Shown piece after piece: positions 34,934-45,662 of a stretch of 64,000 nucleotides of DNA. This DNA is from Prescottella subtropica. GTDB lineage: Bacteria > Actinomycetota > Actinomycetes > Mycobacteriales > Mycobacteriaceae. The notes beneath the pieces were generated by a model. The model saw nothing but the letters and a program-made list of their open reading frames with translations, made no database searches and was not told where the DNA came from. A program made the position numbers and the translations under genes. The stretch's first letter is position 1. Each line of letters starts with the position of its first letter. The stretch lies in the NCBI RefSeq assembly GCF_005434945.1, contig NZ_SKCH01000004.1, forward strand, positions 124,001-188,000. Reading direction: 5' to 3'.

Positions 34934-35662
34934 TCAGCTGCCCATCGCGCCGCCGATGATCTTCCCGAAGTCGATGCCGTTGATGACGTCGGTGATCGAG
35001 CCGGTCGGGTTGGTCAGCGAACCGAACATCGACGTGCTGGCGGTGTTCATCGAGCCGAGGCCGCTGGAATCGAGGCTGCCGGTGACGGTTTCGACGGGGT
35101 TCTTGTCGCGCACCGTGACGCAGGCACCCTCCGTCGGCCACTCCTGGCTGTTCCAGTCGCCGGGCTTGGCCTGCACGCCGCTGACGAGCTGGGTACCGGG
35201 CTTCGCGTCCTCGGACACCGTGTAGGTCATCTCGAGGGCAGCGTACTTGCCGCCGGCCATAGCCCAGCCGTTGTTGGTGCGCTCCCAGTACAGGTTCTTG
35301 GCGGCGTCGTTGGTGAGGTGCGTTTCGCCCCACTTCTGGCCACCGGCAGCCCACGAGACGTTCAGTCGGGAGTCTTTCAGGGTCAGGGCCGGATCATGGA
35401 ACTGGCCGATCTCCTTGAGCATCCAGGCGCCGCTCTCACGGCTCACCTTGGTCGTGTAGGTGATCGTGCCGCCCGGCGCGACCTCGGCCTTGTCGGCGGT
35501 CTGCTCGAGGATGATGCCGTCGGCCTTGAAGTTCCGGGTCGGCTGGCAGGTGGATTCGGCGGCGGCGGCGGTTCCGGCACCGACCGCGACGGTCAGGCCG
35601 GTGGCGAGCATGGCGGCACCGGCGCCTGCGGCGGCAACGCGTCGAAGTGTCGTGTGGTTCAC
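34934..35662 (-). CDS. Secreted protein of unknown function
   Basis: The 242-residue protein begins at a GTG behind GGAG. A signal peptide of about 35 residues ends in GTAAAAE. The mature part has a beta-rich domain of about 120 residues (VAPGGTITYTTKVSRESGAWML; LEMTYTVSEDAKPGTQLVSG) that resembles bacterial surface or adhesin-type immunoglobulin-like folds, with a single Cys pair. A Ser/Gly-rich tail follows (NTASTSMFGSLTNPTGS). No enzymatic motif is visible. The function is unknown. Confidence 0.7.
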   Translation of the reverse strand: MNHTTLRRVAAAGAGAAMLATGLTVAVGAGTAAAAESTCQPTRNFKADGIILEQTADKAEVAPGGTITYTTKVSRESGAWMLKEIGQFHDPALTLKDSRLNVSWAAGGQKWGETHLTNDAAKNLYWERTNNGWAMAGGKYAALEMTYTVSEDAKPGTQLVSGVQAKPGDWNSQEWPTEGACVTVRDKNPVETVTGSLDSSGLGSMNTASTSMFGSLTNPTGSITDVINGIDFGKIIGGAMGS

Positions 35663-35765
35663 GGAAGAGCTCCATTCAGTCGAAAGGCGTCGGCTGCGGT
35701 AGCCGGTCGGACGCACACGACACCGCATCTCCCCGTGCCGTGTCCCCGAAACACGTCCACGCAGG

Positions 35766-35787
35766 ACTATATGGACGTCCGTCTAGT
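35766..35787. promoter_or_regulatory. TetR-type palindrome upstream of the secreted-protein gene
   Basis: ACTATATGGAC followed directly by GTCCGTCTAGT pairs at 9 of 11 positions about the centre. Operators with a GGACGTCC centre are typical of TetR regulators. No TetR gene adjoins; the site is 104 bp before the secreted-protein start. Confidence 0.4.
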
Positions 35788-35834
35788 TCTGCAGCGGATT
35801 CGCGCGATTCGCCCGCATCGGGTCGTGGGAACTG

Positions 35835-36593
35835 CTAATGGATCGGATCGGACACGATCGCCTCCACCGGCGTGCCGCCCGCCACCAACCGCTCCCGGGT
35901 GGCGGCCACCATGCCCGGCGACCCGCACACCAGCACCTGATGGTCGGTGAACGGACCGTGGTCGGCAACGACGTCCGCGAGGGTTCCCTCCAGCAGGTCG
36001 TCCTCGTGGAAGCTCACCGGACCGACCTGCTCGACGATCCGGTCGTACCACTCGTCGGGGGCGCCCGGATCGGTCACGGACTCGACGACGGGCACCGTCG
36101 TGAGCCACGGCAACTGCTGCGTCAGCAGCCACAGCATGTCCGACGCGTACAGGTCGCGGCCGGTCCGCCCGCCGACGAACAGGTACACCGGCGGCGGACT
36201 GTCCACCAGTGTCAGATCGAGGATCAGCGACCGCATCGGTGCCAAACCCGTTCCGCCCGCGACCATCACGATCGCCGGACCGTCCACGTCGACGCTCATC
36301 TCACCGCGCGGCGCCGACATCGTCCACACATCACCGGGTGCCGTCTCGGACACGATCGCCCCGCTCACCCACCCGCCCGGAACACTCCGCACATGGAACT
36401 CGAGCTTCCCGTCCCGGGACGGCGGCAACGACGGAGACAACCGGCGCGGCAACCGCGGAAACTGGGGAACGGTCACGTCGACGTACTGACCGGACCGGAA
36501 CGGCACCGGATCACCGATCAACCGCACCACCGCCACATCCTCACGAAGACGATGATGTTCGACGACGGTCGCGGTCCAAGACTCCTGCTGCAT
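35835..36593 (-). CDS. Stand-alone ferredoxin-NADP reductase-like flavoprotein
   Basis: A 252-residue FAD/NAD(P) reductase. The FAD-binding RLSPSLP segment, the NAD(P) motif GGTGLAPMRSL and the C-terminal VLVCGSPGMV are present. There is no globin or 2Fe-2S domain. It is clearly related to the reductase half of the flavohemoglobin gene at 37093, sharing FHVRSVPGGWVS, FVGG and GTPVEAI. It may serve as reductase for a separate oxygenase or globin. The ATG at 36593 is the first in the conserved frame. It is transcribed after the membrane-protein gene and flavohemoglobin in one direction. Confidence 0.78.
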   Translation of the reverse strand: MQQESWTATVVEHHRLREDVAVVRLIGDPVPFRSGQYVDVTVPQFPRLPRRLSPSLPPSRDGKLEFHVRSVPGGWVSGAIVSETAPGDVWTMSAPRGEMSVDVDGPAIVMVAGGTGLAPMRSLILDLTLVDSPPPVYLFVGGRTGRDLYASDMLWLLTQQLPWLTTVPVVESVTDPGAPDEWYDRIVEQVGPVSFHEDDLLEGTLADVVADHGPFTDHQVLVCGSPGMVAATRERLVAGGTPVEAIVSDPIH

Positions 36594-36639
36594 GGTCTCT
36601 ATTGTCCGGGTCCACACGCGATGCGCGCGCCGGCGGGTG

Positions 36640-37074
36640 TCAGGCCGTCGCGAGACGCCGATTGTGCAGGGCCAGGGCCGTGTACAGCACGGCGATCAGC
36701 AGGCCGCAGACGGCGAGCGGGGTCCAGCCGGGCAGGGCGTCGACGCTGCGGGCGGTGACGACCGGCCCGTAGAAGGCCATCGGGGAACCGGTGCCCGTCA
36801 ACAGATCCCACTGCCGTGGCCGAACCGGTGGGGAGCCCCGCCACGGCACCCGATGGCCCCGGTTCTCCCGCAGGACCCGCGCGGTTCCGGCCGCAGCCGA
36901 TCCGGCCCCGACGACCGTCACCACCACCCCGGCGACCGCCGTGGTCGTCGACGGAGGAGTAAGAGTCAACAGCATCGCCACGATCACGATCGCCGTGATC
37001 GAGAGAGCGGCGAGCCAGGGGCGGTTGCGGGGCTCGGGAGAACTGGAAGCCGATCGCATGCCGTCCACGGACAT
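36640..37074 (-). CDS. Small membrane protein, unknown function
   Basis: A 144-residue protein with about three hydrophobic segments: near residues 21-40 (LAALSITAIVIVAMLLTL), 45-65, and 117-137 (LAVCGLLIAVLYTALALH). The loop between the second and third is basic and proline-rich. No family is recognised. The ATG follows AAAGGA and lies 18 bp past the flavohemoglobin stop, so they probably share a transcript with the reductase gene downstream. Confidence 0.65.
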   Translation of the reverse strand: MSVDGMRSASSSPEPRNRPWLAALSITAIVIVAMLLTLTPPSTTTAVAGVVVTVVGAGSAAAGTARVLRENRGHRVPWRGSPPVRPRQWDLLTGTGSPMAFYGPVVTARSVDALPGWTPLAVCGLLIAVLYTALALHNRRLATA

Positions 37075-37092
37075 CCTTTCAGGGAAAGCTGC

Positions 37093-38256
37093 TCAGCGCA
37101 GCGGATCGTAGGCGATCGCCTCGACCGGCGTCCCGGCGCGTTGCAGGGCGTAGGCGGTGGTCTTGACCATGGCCGGGGAGCCGCAGATCTGGATCTGTCG
37201 GTCGGACCAGGTGCCGAAGCTGCTGACGACGGAGCCGATGGGGCCGCGTAGCCGTTGGTGCAGTCCGTGTGGGGGTTCGAGGACGGGATACGGATGCCAC
37301 CACGGGTTTTCGTCTTCCTCGGTGACGGGGACGATCGTGAGCCACGGGTTGCTCAGCGACAGGTGCCACAGGGTTTCGATGTCGTACAGGTCGCACGGGT
37401 AGGCGCCGCCGACGAACAGGTGGACGCGCGGGTTGATGCCGCGGTGCGCCATGTCCATCACCTGGGCGCGCAGCGGTGCCAGGCCGGTGCCGCCGGCGAT
37501 CATGAGGACGTCCTTGCCGCAGTCCGGGTCGACGTGCAGGCCGCCGAGGGGGGAGCTGATCTGCCAGCGGTCCCCGACGGCGGTCTCGTTCACCATGGCC
37601 GGGCTCACCCAGCCGCCGGAGACCCGTCGGACATGGAATTCGAGCTGGCCGAACGGGTTCGACGGGATCGCCGGCGACAGGTATCGCCACATCTGTGGTC
37701 GCTGCGGGATCTGCACGCTCACGTACTGGCCGGGCGCGTAGGGGACGGGGGAGTCGCATTCGAGGCGGACGACGGCGAGGTCGCGCAGCACCCGTTCGTG
37801 GCTGACGACCGTCGCCTCCCACAGTGCCGGACAGTCGTCGGCGTCGGCGGCGTCGGACATCGTGGTGGTGACGAGCGCGATCAGTTCCCGCCACGCGGTA
37901 TCGGCGGCCGGGGTCCACGGCGCGCTCGAGTCGACCTCGCGGATCGCGTCGAGCAGGGCATTACCGGCGGCCGCATAGTGCTCGCGGTCGACGCCGTACT
38001 TGCGGTGGTCGCGGCCCAACTGGGCGAGGAACGGCAGCATCCGCGCGGTGTCGTCGGCCCCGTTCACGATGTACTCGAGCGCGGAGACGATCTTGGTGCG
38101 CTGGCTGTCCATGCCCGCCGGGAACAGTGACCGCGTCAGCGGGAGCCGTCCGAAGAACTGGGTGTAGAACGTGCGGGCAAACCGGTCACGTCGCTCCGGG
38201 GAGGCCGTCACGGCAGCAAAATGTGTGCGGATGAGCCCGACTGCAGCCGTGTCCAC
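37093..38256 (-). CDS. Flavohemoglobin (globin joined to FAD/NAD(P) reductase)
   Basis: The 387-residue protein has an N-terminal globin (about 1-140) with the proximal-histidine segment LGRDHRKYGVDREHYAAAGN, then a FAD domain (RYLSPAIPSNP) and an NAD(P) domain (IAGGTGLAPLRAQV; ICGSPAMV). Length and its position divergent from clpB match M. tuberculosis Rv0385 (about 390 residues), a type II flavohemoglobin that differs from classical NO dioxygenases. Electron donor and substrate are not settled by sequence. The GTG at 38256 lies 6 bp after GGGAGG. The frame is open beyond, but the extension overlaps clpB and is rejected. Confidence 0.86.
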   Translation of the reverse strand: MDTAAVGLIRTHFAAVTASPERRDRFARTFYTQFFGRLPLTRSLFPAGMDSQRTKIVSALEYIVNGADDTARMLPFLAQLGRDHRKYGVDREHYAAAGNALLDAIREVDSSAPWTPAADTAWRELIALVTTTMSDAADADDCPALWEATVVSHERVLRDLAVVRLECDSPVPYAPGQYVSVQIPQRPQMWRYLSPAIPSNPFGQLEFHVRRVSGGWVSPAMVNETAVGDRWQISSPLGGLHVDPDCGKDVLMIAGGTGLAPLRAQVMDMAHRGINPRVHLFVGGAYPCDLYDIETLWHLSLSNPWLTIVPVTEEDENPWWHPYPVLEPPHGLHQRLRGPIGSVVSSFGTWSDRQIQICGSPAMVKTTAYALQRAGTPVEAIAYDPLR

Positions 38257-38394
38257 GGTGTCCTCCCTCGCCTGTTCCCGGCGCCCCGAACCGCACGATC
38301 GCGTATCGGTGCCGTAACAAGTGTGCACCGTCGGGGGCGGTGCGTGAACGGTGCCTGCGCGGACCGTGGGACAGATCTCGGCAAACTCGTTAAA

Positions 38395-38415
38395 GTTGAG
38401 CGGAACAGACTCAAC
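38395..38415. promoter_or_regulatory. HAIR operator upstream of clpB
   Basis: GTTGAGC-N7-ACTCAAC fits the HAIR form with two mismatches in the left half and one in the right. A further half-site, GTTGAGC, lies at 38424-38430. This places clpB under HspR. Confidence 0.82.
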
Positions 38416-38503
38416 CTTTCGTGCGTTGAGCAGAACGACAGGCCGGGTGGAACGCTTCACCCAGGCACAATGATCTTGTTCGTCGTTTCGAGGAAGGTGA
38501 CCA

Positions 38504-41056
<2,553 letters not shown>

Positions 41057-41063
41057 AACGCGC

Positions 41064-41105
41064 GGTGCGCCTGCCCGGTAGTGACCACTACCGGACAGGC
41101 GCACC
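41064..41105. repeat. Family A intergenic palindrome, copy 2
   Basis: 20-nt arms (41064-41083 and 41086-41105) pair with one mismatch around a 2-nt loop. Ends GGTGCGCCT and inner GGTAGT are as in copy 1 at 16311; the four to five middle bases differ but remain largely paired. It lies between the convergent clpB and DUF1707-type genes. Confidence 0.8.
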
Positions 41106-41110
41106 ACACG

Positions 41111-41695
41111 TCAGGACTCGAGTTCCTTGATCCGCTCGGCGGCCTGACGCAGCCGCTGCTTGCGGTCCGCGTCCTCGGATTCCTTGAGTTCCTCGTAGAT
41201 CTCCTCGTCGGAATCACTGAATCCCAGGATCATCCGGGGCAGACCGAGCGTGACGATCAGGCTCGGCCACACCACCCACGCGTAGTCCCAGTCGACGACG
41301 TTGTTCAACACCAGGAACGACACCAGCGTGAGACCGAGGATCAGCCAGTCGAGCGACTCGATCCACTTGCCGCGCCGCAGCAGCGATGCGAGTTCGGACT
41401 CGGTGCTCTTCGACGGAACCGGTGCGGCGGCGGCGATGCCGGCGGTGTCGCCGACGGTGAACGGCACCTTGTCGATCGCGCCACCGGACGCACGCAACGG
41501 CACCCCGCCGGGCAGATCCCGGAACGACGGCTGCACGACGTCCAGCGTGCGGGCCGATGCGATGCTGCCGGTGCGTTCGTAGAACTCGTCGACGTCCAAC
41601 CGCCCTGCCGCATAGTGCTCGCTGATTGAGTTCAGCGCATGCAGGCGTTCGTCGTCGCTCAGTCTCAGTTCACCGTCGCCGGATGTGCCGGTCAC
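41111..41695 (-). CDS. DUF1707-type membrane protein
   Basis: A 194-residue protein. Residues about 10-65 look like the DUF1707 (SHOCT-like) domain (LSDDERLHALNSISEHYAAG; LDVDEFYERTGSI). A linker follows, then two hydrophobic segments near 117-133 and 137-156, and a charged helical C-terminus (EIYEELKESEDADRKQRLRQ). The GTG start has GGGGAGG upstream at good spacing. It probably sits in the membrane with both ends inside. The function is unknown. Confidence 0.75.
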   Translation of the reverse strand: MTGTSGDGELRLSDDERLHALNSISEHYAAGRLDVDEFYERTGSIASARTLDVVQPSFRDLPGGVPLRASGGAIDKVPFTVGDTAGIAAAAPVPSKSTESELASLLRRGKWIESLDWLILGLTLVSFLVLNNVVDWDYAWVVWPSLIVTLGLPRMILGFSDSDEEIYEELKESEDADRKQRLRQAAERIKELES

Positions 41696-41764
41696 TGTCG
41701 TCGCCTCCCCGTCGGGCCCGGATCGTGTGCGTACCGATCGTAGGCGTGCCGACGGGGCGGGCGC

Positions 41765-43375
41765 CTACTCGATCGTGAACCCCTTGTACCCGACCTCGGC
41801 GACCTCGGCGATGATCGCGCTGTAGGCAGCGAGGCCGCCGATGAACGGCATGAACACGCGCGGCCGGCCGGGAATGTTGGCGCCGAGATACCACGAGTTC
41901 GCGGTGTTGAGCAGTGTCGTCTCGGCGCGGGTGCGGCATTCGTCGACCCAGTCGGCGACGGCGTCGGGAGTGCCTTCGATGCTGGTGGCGCCGCGGTCGT
42001 CGAGGTAGGCGATGGCGTCGGCCACCCAGTTCACGTGCAGTTCGGAGTGCAGCACCATGTTCGCGAGCACGGACGGGCTGCCGGGGCCGGTGAGGTTGAA
42101 GAAGTTCGGGAAGCCGTCGATGCCGAGCCCGAGATAGGTGCGCGGGCCCGCGGCCCACACGTCCTGCAGGGGGCGGCCACCGCGGCCGACGATGTCGAGT
42201 TTCTCGAGCGAGCCGGTCATGGCGTCGAATCCGGTGGCCAGCACGATCGCGTCGAGAGCGTAGTGCGCGTCGGTGGTGTTCAAGCCGTCCCCGTCGATCG
42301 AGACGATGGGCGCCGCCTTCAGATCGACCAACTCCACGTTGTCCCGGTTGTACGTCTCGTAGTAGCCGCTGTCGGTGACGATGCGCTTGGCGCCGATCGC
42401 ATGATCGGTGGGGATCAGCAGGTCGGCGATCGCCGGGTCGTCGACGACGGCCCGGATCTTCTCCTCCCAGAACACGCGTGCGGGTTCGTTGGCGGCCCGG
42501 TCGGTCAGTTGGTCGGGGAACGTCTTGGAGTACAGGACGCCGCCGAGCTGCCAGCGCTGCTCGTACGCGGCGCGACGCTCGTCCTCGGACACGTCGAGCG
42601 TGTTCGACGGGTGCGGTCGGTGCGGGGAGCCACCGCCGGACGCCCACGACAGGCGTCGCCGCTCCGGGTAGTCCGCCTTCTGCTCGGCACGCGCCGCGTC
42701 GTCGAGGGGCGTGTTGCCGGCCGGGATGCTGTAGTTCGCGGACCGCTGGAAGACGAACAGCTTCTCGGCCTGCTCGGCGATGTGCGGAATCGACTGGATC
42801 CCCGACGACCCGGTGCCGATCACCCCCACCTTCTGCCCGGTGAAGTCGACACCCTCGTGCGGCCAGTGCGCGGTGTGAAAGACGTTGCCGGAGAACGTAT
42901 CCAGGCCGTCGAAGGCCGGCGTGTTCGCGTTCGACAGCGGCCCGGCAGCAACCACGAAGAACCGTGCCGAGACGGCGTCGCCGCGGTCGGTGCGGACCGT
43001 CCACCGCAGCGTGTCCTCGTCGAGCGTCGCGGACGTGACCCGGGTGTCGAACGTGATGTCACGACGCAGGTCGAAGCGGTCGGTGACGTGCTCGAGATAC
43101 CGCAGGATCTCCGGCTGCGTCGCGTACTTCTCGCTCCAGTCCCACTCCTGCTCGAGTTCGGGGGAGAACGAGTACGAGTAGTCGACGGATTCGACGTCGC
43201 AGCGGGCACCCGGGTAGCGGTTCCAGTACCAGACACCCCCCACCCCGGACGCCGCCTCGAAGGCGCGGACAGTCAGGCCCTGTTGCCGAAACCGGTGCAG
43301 CGCATACAGTCCGGCGATACCGGCGCCGACCACCACGACGTCGTACGACGCGTCCACCGACAGTTGTTCGTTCAC
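41765..43375 (-). CDS. Baeyer-Villiger-type flavin monooxygenase
   Basis: A 536-residue type I flavoprotein monooxygenase. FAD motif GAGIAG is at residues 17-22, the NADPH motif GTGSSG at 187-192, and the fingerprint FSGNVFHTAHWP at 161-172 fits FxGxxxHxxxW, the mark of Baeyer-Villiger monooxygenases. It would insert oxygen next to a ketone with NADPH and O2. The substrate is unknown; cyclic or steroid ketones are possible. A GTG at 43375 behind GGAAGGAC is preferred over an ATG at 43444 that has no ribosome site; that extension does not look conserved. Confidence 0.87.
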   Translation of the reverse strand: MNEQLSVDASYDVVVVGAGIAGLYALHRFRQQGLTVRAFEAASGVGGVWYWNRYPGARCDVESVDYSYSFSPELEQEWDWSEKYATQPEILRYLEHVTDRFDLRRDITFDTRVTSATLDEDTLRWTVRTDRGDAVSARFFVVAAGPLSNANTPAFDGLDTFSGNVFHTAHWPHEGVDFTGQKVGVIGTGSSGIQSIPHIAEQAEKLFVFQRSANYSIPAGNTPLDDAARAEQKADYPERRRLSWASGGGSPHRPHPSNTLDVSEDERRAAYEQRWQLGGVLYSKTFPDQLTDRAANEPARVFWEEKIRAVVDDPAIADLLIPTDHAIGAKRIVTDSGYYETYNRDNVELVDLKAAPIVSIDGDGLNTTDAHYALDAIVLATGFDAMTGSLEKLDIVGRGGRPLQDVWAAGPRTYLGLGIDGFPNFFNLTGPGSPSVLANMVLHSELHVNWVADAIAYLDDRGATSIEGTPDAVADWVDECRTRAETTLLNTANSWYLGANIPGRPRVFMPFIGGLAAYSAIIAEVAEVGYKGFTIE

Positions 43376-43542
43376 GAGAAAGTCCTTCCACGAGCGCGGG
43401 CCGACAAGACCCGGAAACCTCACCCCTCGGGCGTCGAATTTCACGCTATGGCGGTGCGAACGGCCCCGGCACCGGGCCGTCCCGCCCAGCGGGTCGTTTC
43501 CCTTCGGCGGGGACGTTCGTCCCGGTCGGTAGCCTGGTCGAC

Positions 43543-43920
43543 GTGACCACTTCGACCTCCGAGAGCGCGCGCGTCGACAGCTGGATGTGGGCGGTGCGCC
43601 TGTTCAAGACCCGTTCGCAGTCCGCGTCCGCGTGCCGGTCCGGACACGTTCGTGTCAACGGTGCCACCGCGAAGGCGTCCACCACGATCGGTCCGGGCGA
43701 CGAGGTGCGGGTGCGCGCGGCAGGCGTCGAACGGATCGTCGTGGTGGTCCGGCCGATCGCCAAGCGGGTGGGCCCGCCGGTCGCGGCGCAGTGCCTGATC
43801 GACAACAGCCCGCCTGCGCCGACGCCGGAACTGGTGGCGTCGATCCCGCGACGCGACCGCGGGGCCGGCCGGCCCACCAAACGGGAGCGTCGCGACATGG
43901 AGAAGTTCCGCAGCCAGTAG
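43543..43920 (+). CDS. S4-domain RNA-binding protein, Hsp15-like
   Basis: A 125-residue protein. The S4 RNA-binding fold occupies about residues 10-60 (RVDSWMWAVRLFKTRSQSAS; GHVRVNGATAKASTTIGPGD). A basic C-terminus rich in Arg and Lys (RRDRGAGRPTKRERRDMEKF) follows. This arrangement matches Hsp15/HslR, which binds stalled 50S subunits in E. coli; role in actinobacteria is less clear. A GTG start is used. It is divergent from the monooxygenase gene. Confidence 0.82.
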   Translation: MTTSTSESARVDSWMWAVRLFKTRSQSASACRSGHVRVNGATAKASTTIGPGDEVRVRAAGVERIVVVVRPIAKRVGPPVAAQCLIDNSPPAPTPELVASIPRRDRGAGRPTKRERRDMEKFRSQ

Positions 43921-44010
43921 ACGCCCGAGGCTTCAGACGGCTCTCAGAGTCCGGCTCTACGCTGTGGTTTCGGCCGGAAGGTCGCAGCAGTCGACGAATG
44001 GGAGCCCGTC

Positions 44011-44865
44011 ATGACGAACCCCGACGATCCGCGCACCCCGCAGGAACGCGCCTACGACCCGGCCGAGCAGACACCGGAGGCGACCGTGCAGTGGGCGCGC
44101 CCGGAGGACGACGCGACCCGGCAGATCGGGGCCGTAGGCGCACCCGAACAGCCGACGGTGCAGTACTCCACGCCCGACCCCTACCAGGCGTACGGCGCGC
44201 AGGCACCCAATCCGACGCAGACCAATCCGACGCAGACCTACCCGACGTACGATCCGCGGCTCGACCCGCAGGCAGCCCCGCCGAACCCGACCCAGGCGTA
44301 CCCCACCTACTACGGCACCGGCGGCTATCCGCCGCCCGGGCAGCAGCCTGCCTTCGACCCCGCCCCCGGCCCGAAGTCGGGGCACAAGGTGGGACTGTGG
44401 GCGGCCGTCGGTGCCGGCGTCGTGCTGCTGGCGCTCGGGCTGATCGTTGGCCTGCTGGTCTCCGGCGGCGGCTCCGAGGACACCCCGACCGCAGCCGCCC
44501 CCACGACGGGCCGGCTCGCGCCGCCGCAGCCCACCACGAAAGCTCCGGGTCAGACGACCGCGCCGGACACGACGTCCCCGTTCGAGGGCGTCCCCGGTGG
44601 TGTCGGCGAACTGATCGGCAAGGCCGGCACCGCGATGGGCACCATCACCGCGAACGACGGCGGCACCCTCACTCTCGACGGACTCGGCGGTTCGCAGGTC
44701 ACCGTCCGCACCACCGCCGACACCACGCTCATCTCGTTGACCGCCCGCTCGGTGGCGGATCTGAAGCCGGGGGAGTCCGTCCTGGTGCAGGGCGACACAG
44801 TGGAGAACGGGACCCTCACGGCAAAACTGATCATCGGGACGACGCTTCCCGACTTCGGGAACTGA
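44011..44865 (+). CDS. Single-pass membrane protein with Pro/Thr-rich N-terminus
   Basis: A 284-residue protein. The first 125 residues are rich in Pro, Gln, Thr and Tyr, with short repeats such as NPTQT and YPTY. One hydrophobic segment lies near residues 133-153 (LWAAVGAGVVLLALGLIVGL). The outer C-terminal part (about 195-284) is a small beta-rich domain (MGTITANDGGTLTLDGLGGS; TVRTTADTTLISL), similar to DUF5666-type domains. The ATG follows GGGAG. The function is unknown. Confidence 0.7.
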   Translation: MTNPDDPRTPQERAYDPAEQTPEATVQWARPEDDATRQIGAVGAPEQPTVQYSTPDPYQAYGAQAPNPTQTNPTQTYPTYDPRLDPQAAPPNPTQAYPTYYGTGGYPPPGQQPAFDPAPGPKSGHKVGLWAAVGAGVVLLALGLIVGLLVSGGGSEDTPTAAAPTTGRLAPPQPTTKAPGQTTAPDTTSPFEGVPGGVGELIGKAGTAMGTITANDGGTLTLDGLGGSQVTVRTTADTTLISLTARSVADLKPGESVLVQGDTVENGTLTAKLIIGTTLPDFGN

Positions 44866-44918
44866 CGCGCGGCACCGGATACCCGGATCGGGCCGTCGAG
44901 TGGCTAGGCTGACCACCG

Positions 44919-45614
44919 ATGACGGCTATGTGGTTCGGATTGGCAGCGATAGCGCTCCTGGGTGCTGTGGCACTGCTCTATGTCGATCGCACGCGACGCG
45001 ACCAGACCGGTCGCGTCCGGGAGATCTGGGCGAAGGCGCAGGGCTACACGTACGTCACCGCCGACGAGGAGCTGCCGTCACGGTGGCATCGCGCGGCGCT
45101 CGCCAAGCAGGAGTACCTCGGTGCGGTCGACGTCGTGCGCGGTACCCGGCGGGGTGATTCCTTCGTCCTGTTCGACCTCGGGGACTCGGCGACGATCGTC
45201 GCCGTGCACCGCAGCGTCGGCTCCGACGTCGACATCGACCTGCGCCTCAAGTCGACGCCGCCGCCGCGGGACACCGACCTCAATCTCCTCGGTGCGATCG
45301 GCCCCCGTGTCGTCTTCGCGACCGACCTCGAGATCGCTCGCCGCGTGTGTGACCAGCGGATGGTGTCGTTCACCGAGACGGTGCCGCCGCAGCTGCAGAT
45401 GCTGTGGAGCGAGGGTGAGTGGACGCTCGGCTCGCTGCCGATCGGCAGTTCGGGCCGCGACTGGGACGCCGCCATCGAGACCGTCGCACGCCTGTCCGGA
45501 ATGCTGCGGGTCCTGCCGCCGGCCACGATGCCGTCGCCGACCGCGACCGTCCACGACCCGGGCCGTCCGGTGGCACACGAGTCGTTCGACGACGAGCACG
45601 AGTCGGCCACCTGA
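44919..45614 (+). CDS. Membrane-anchored protein, Rv0383c-like
   Basis: A 231-residue protein with one N-terminal hydrophobic segment (about residues 3-20, MWFGLAAIALLGAVALLY) followed by a soluble domain of about 180 residues with no catalytic motif I can name. It resembles the conserved protein Rv0383c, which sits beside clpB and pyrE in M. tuberculosis; the identification rests on context and general likeness. The function is unknown. Confidence 0.65.
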   Translation: MTAMWFGLAAIALLGAVALLYVDRTRRDQTGRVREIWAKAQGYTYVTADEELPSRWHRAALAKQEYLGAVDVVRGTRRGDSFVLFDLGDSATIVAVHRSVGSDVDIDLRLKSTPPPRDTDLNLLGAIGPRVVFATDLEIARRVCDQRMVSFTETVPPQLQMLWSEGEWTLGSLPIGSSGRDWDAAIETVARLSGMLRVLPPATMPSPTATVHDPGRPVAHESFDDEHESAT

Positions 45615-45662
45615 CCGGTCCGGGATAGCACCGGGCGCGTCGTCTTAGTAGATTCCGCTGCT

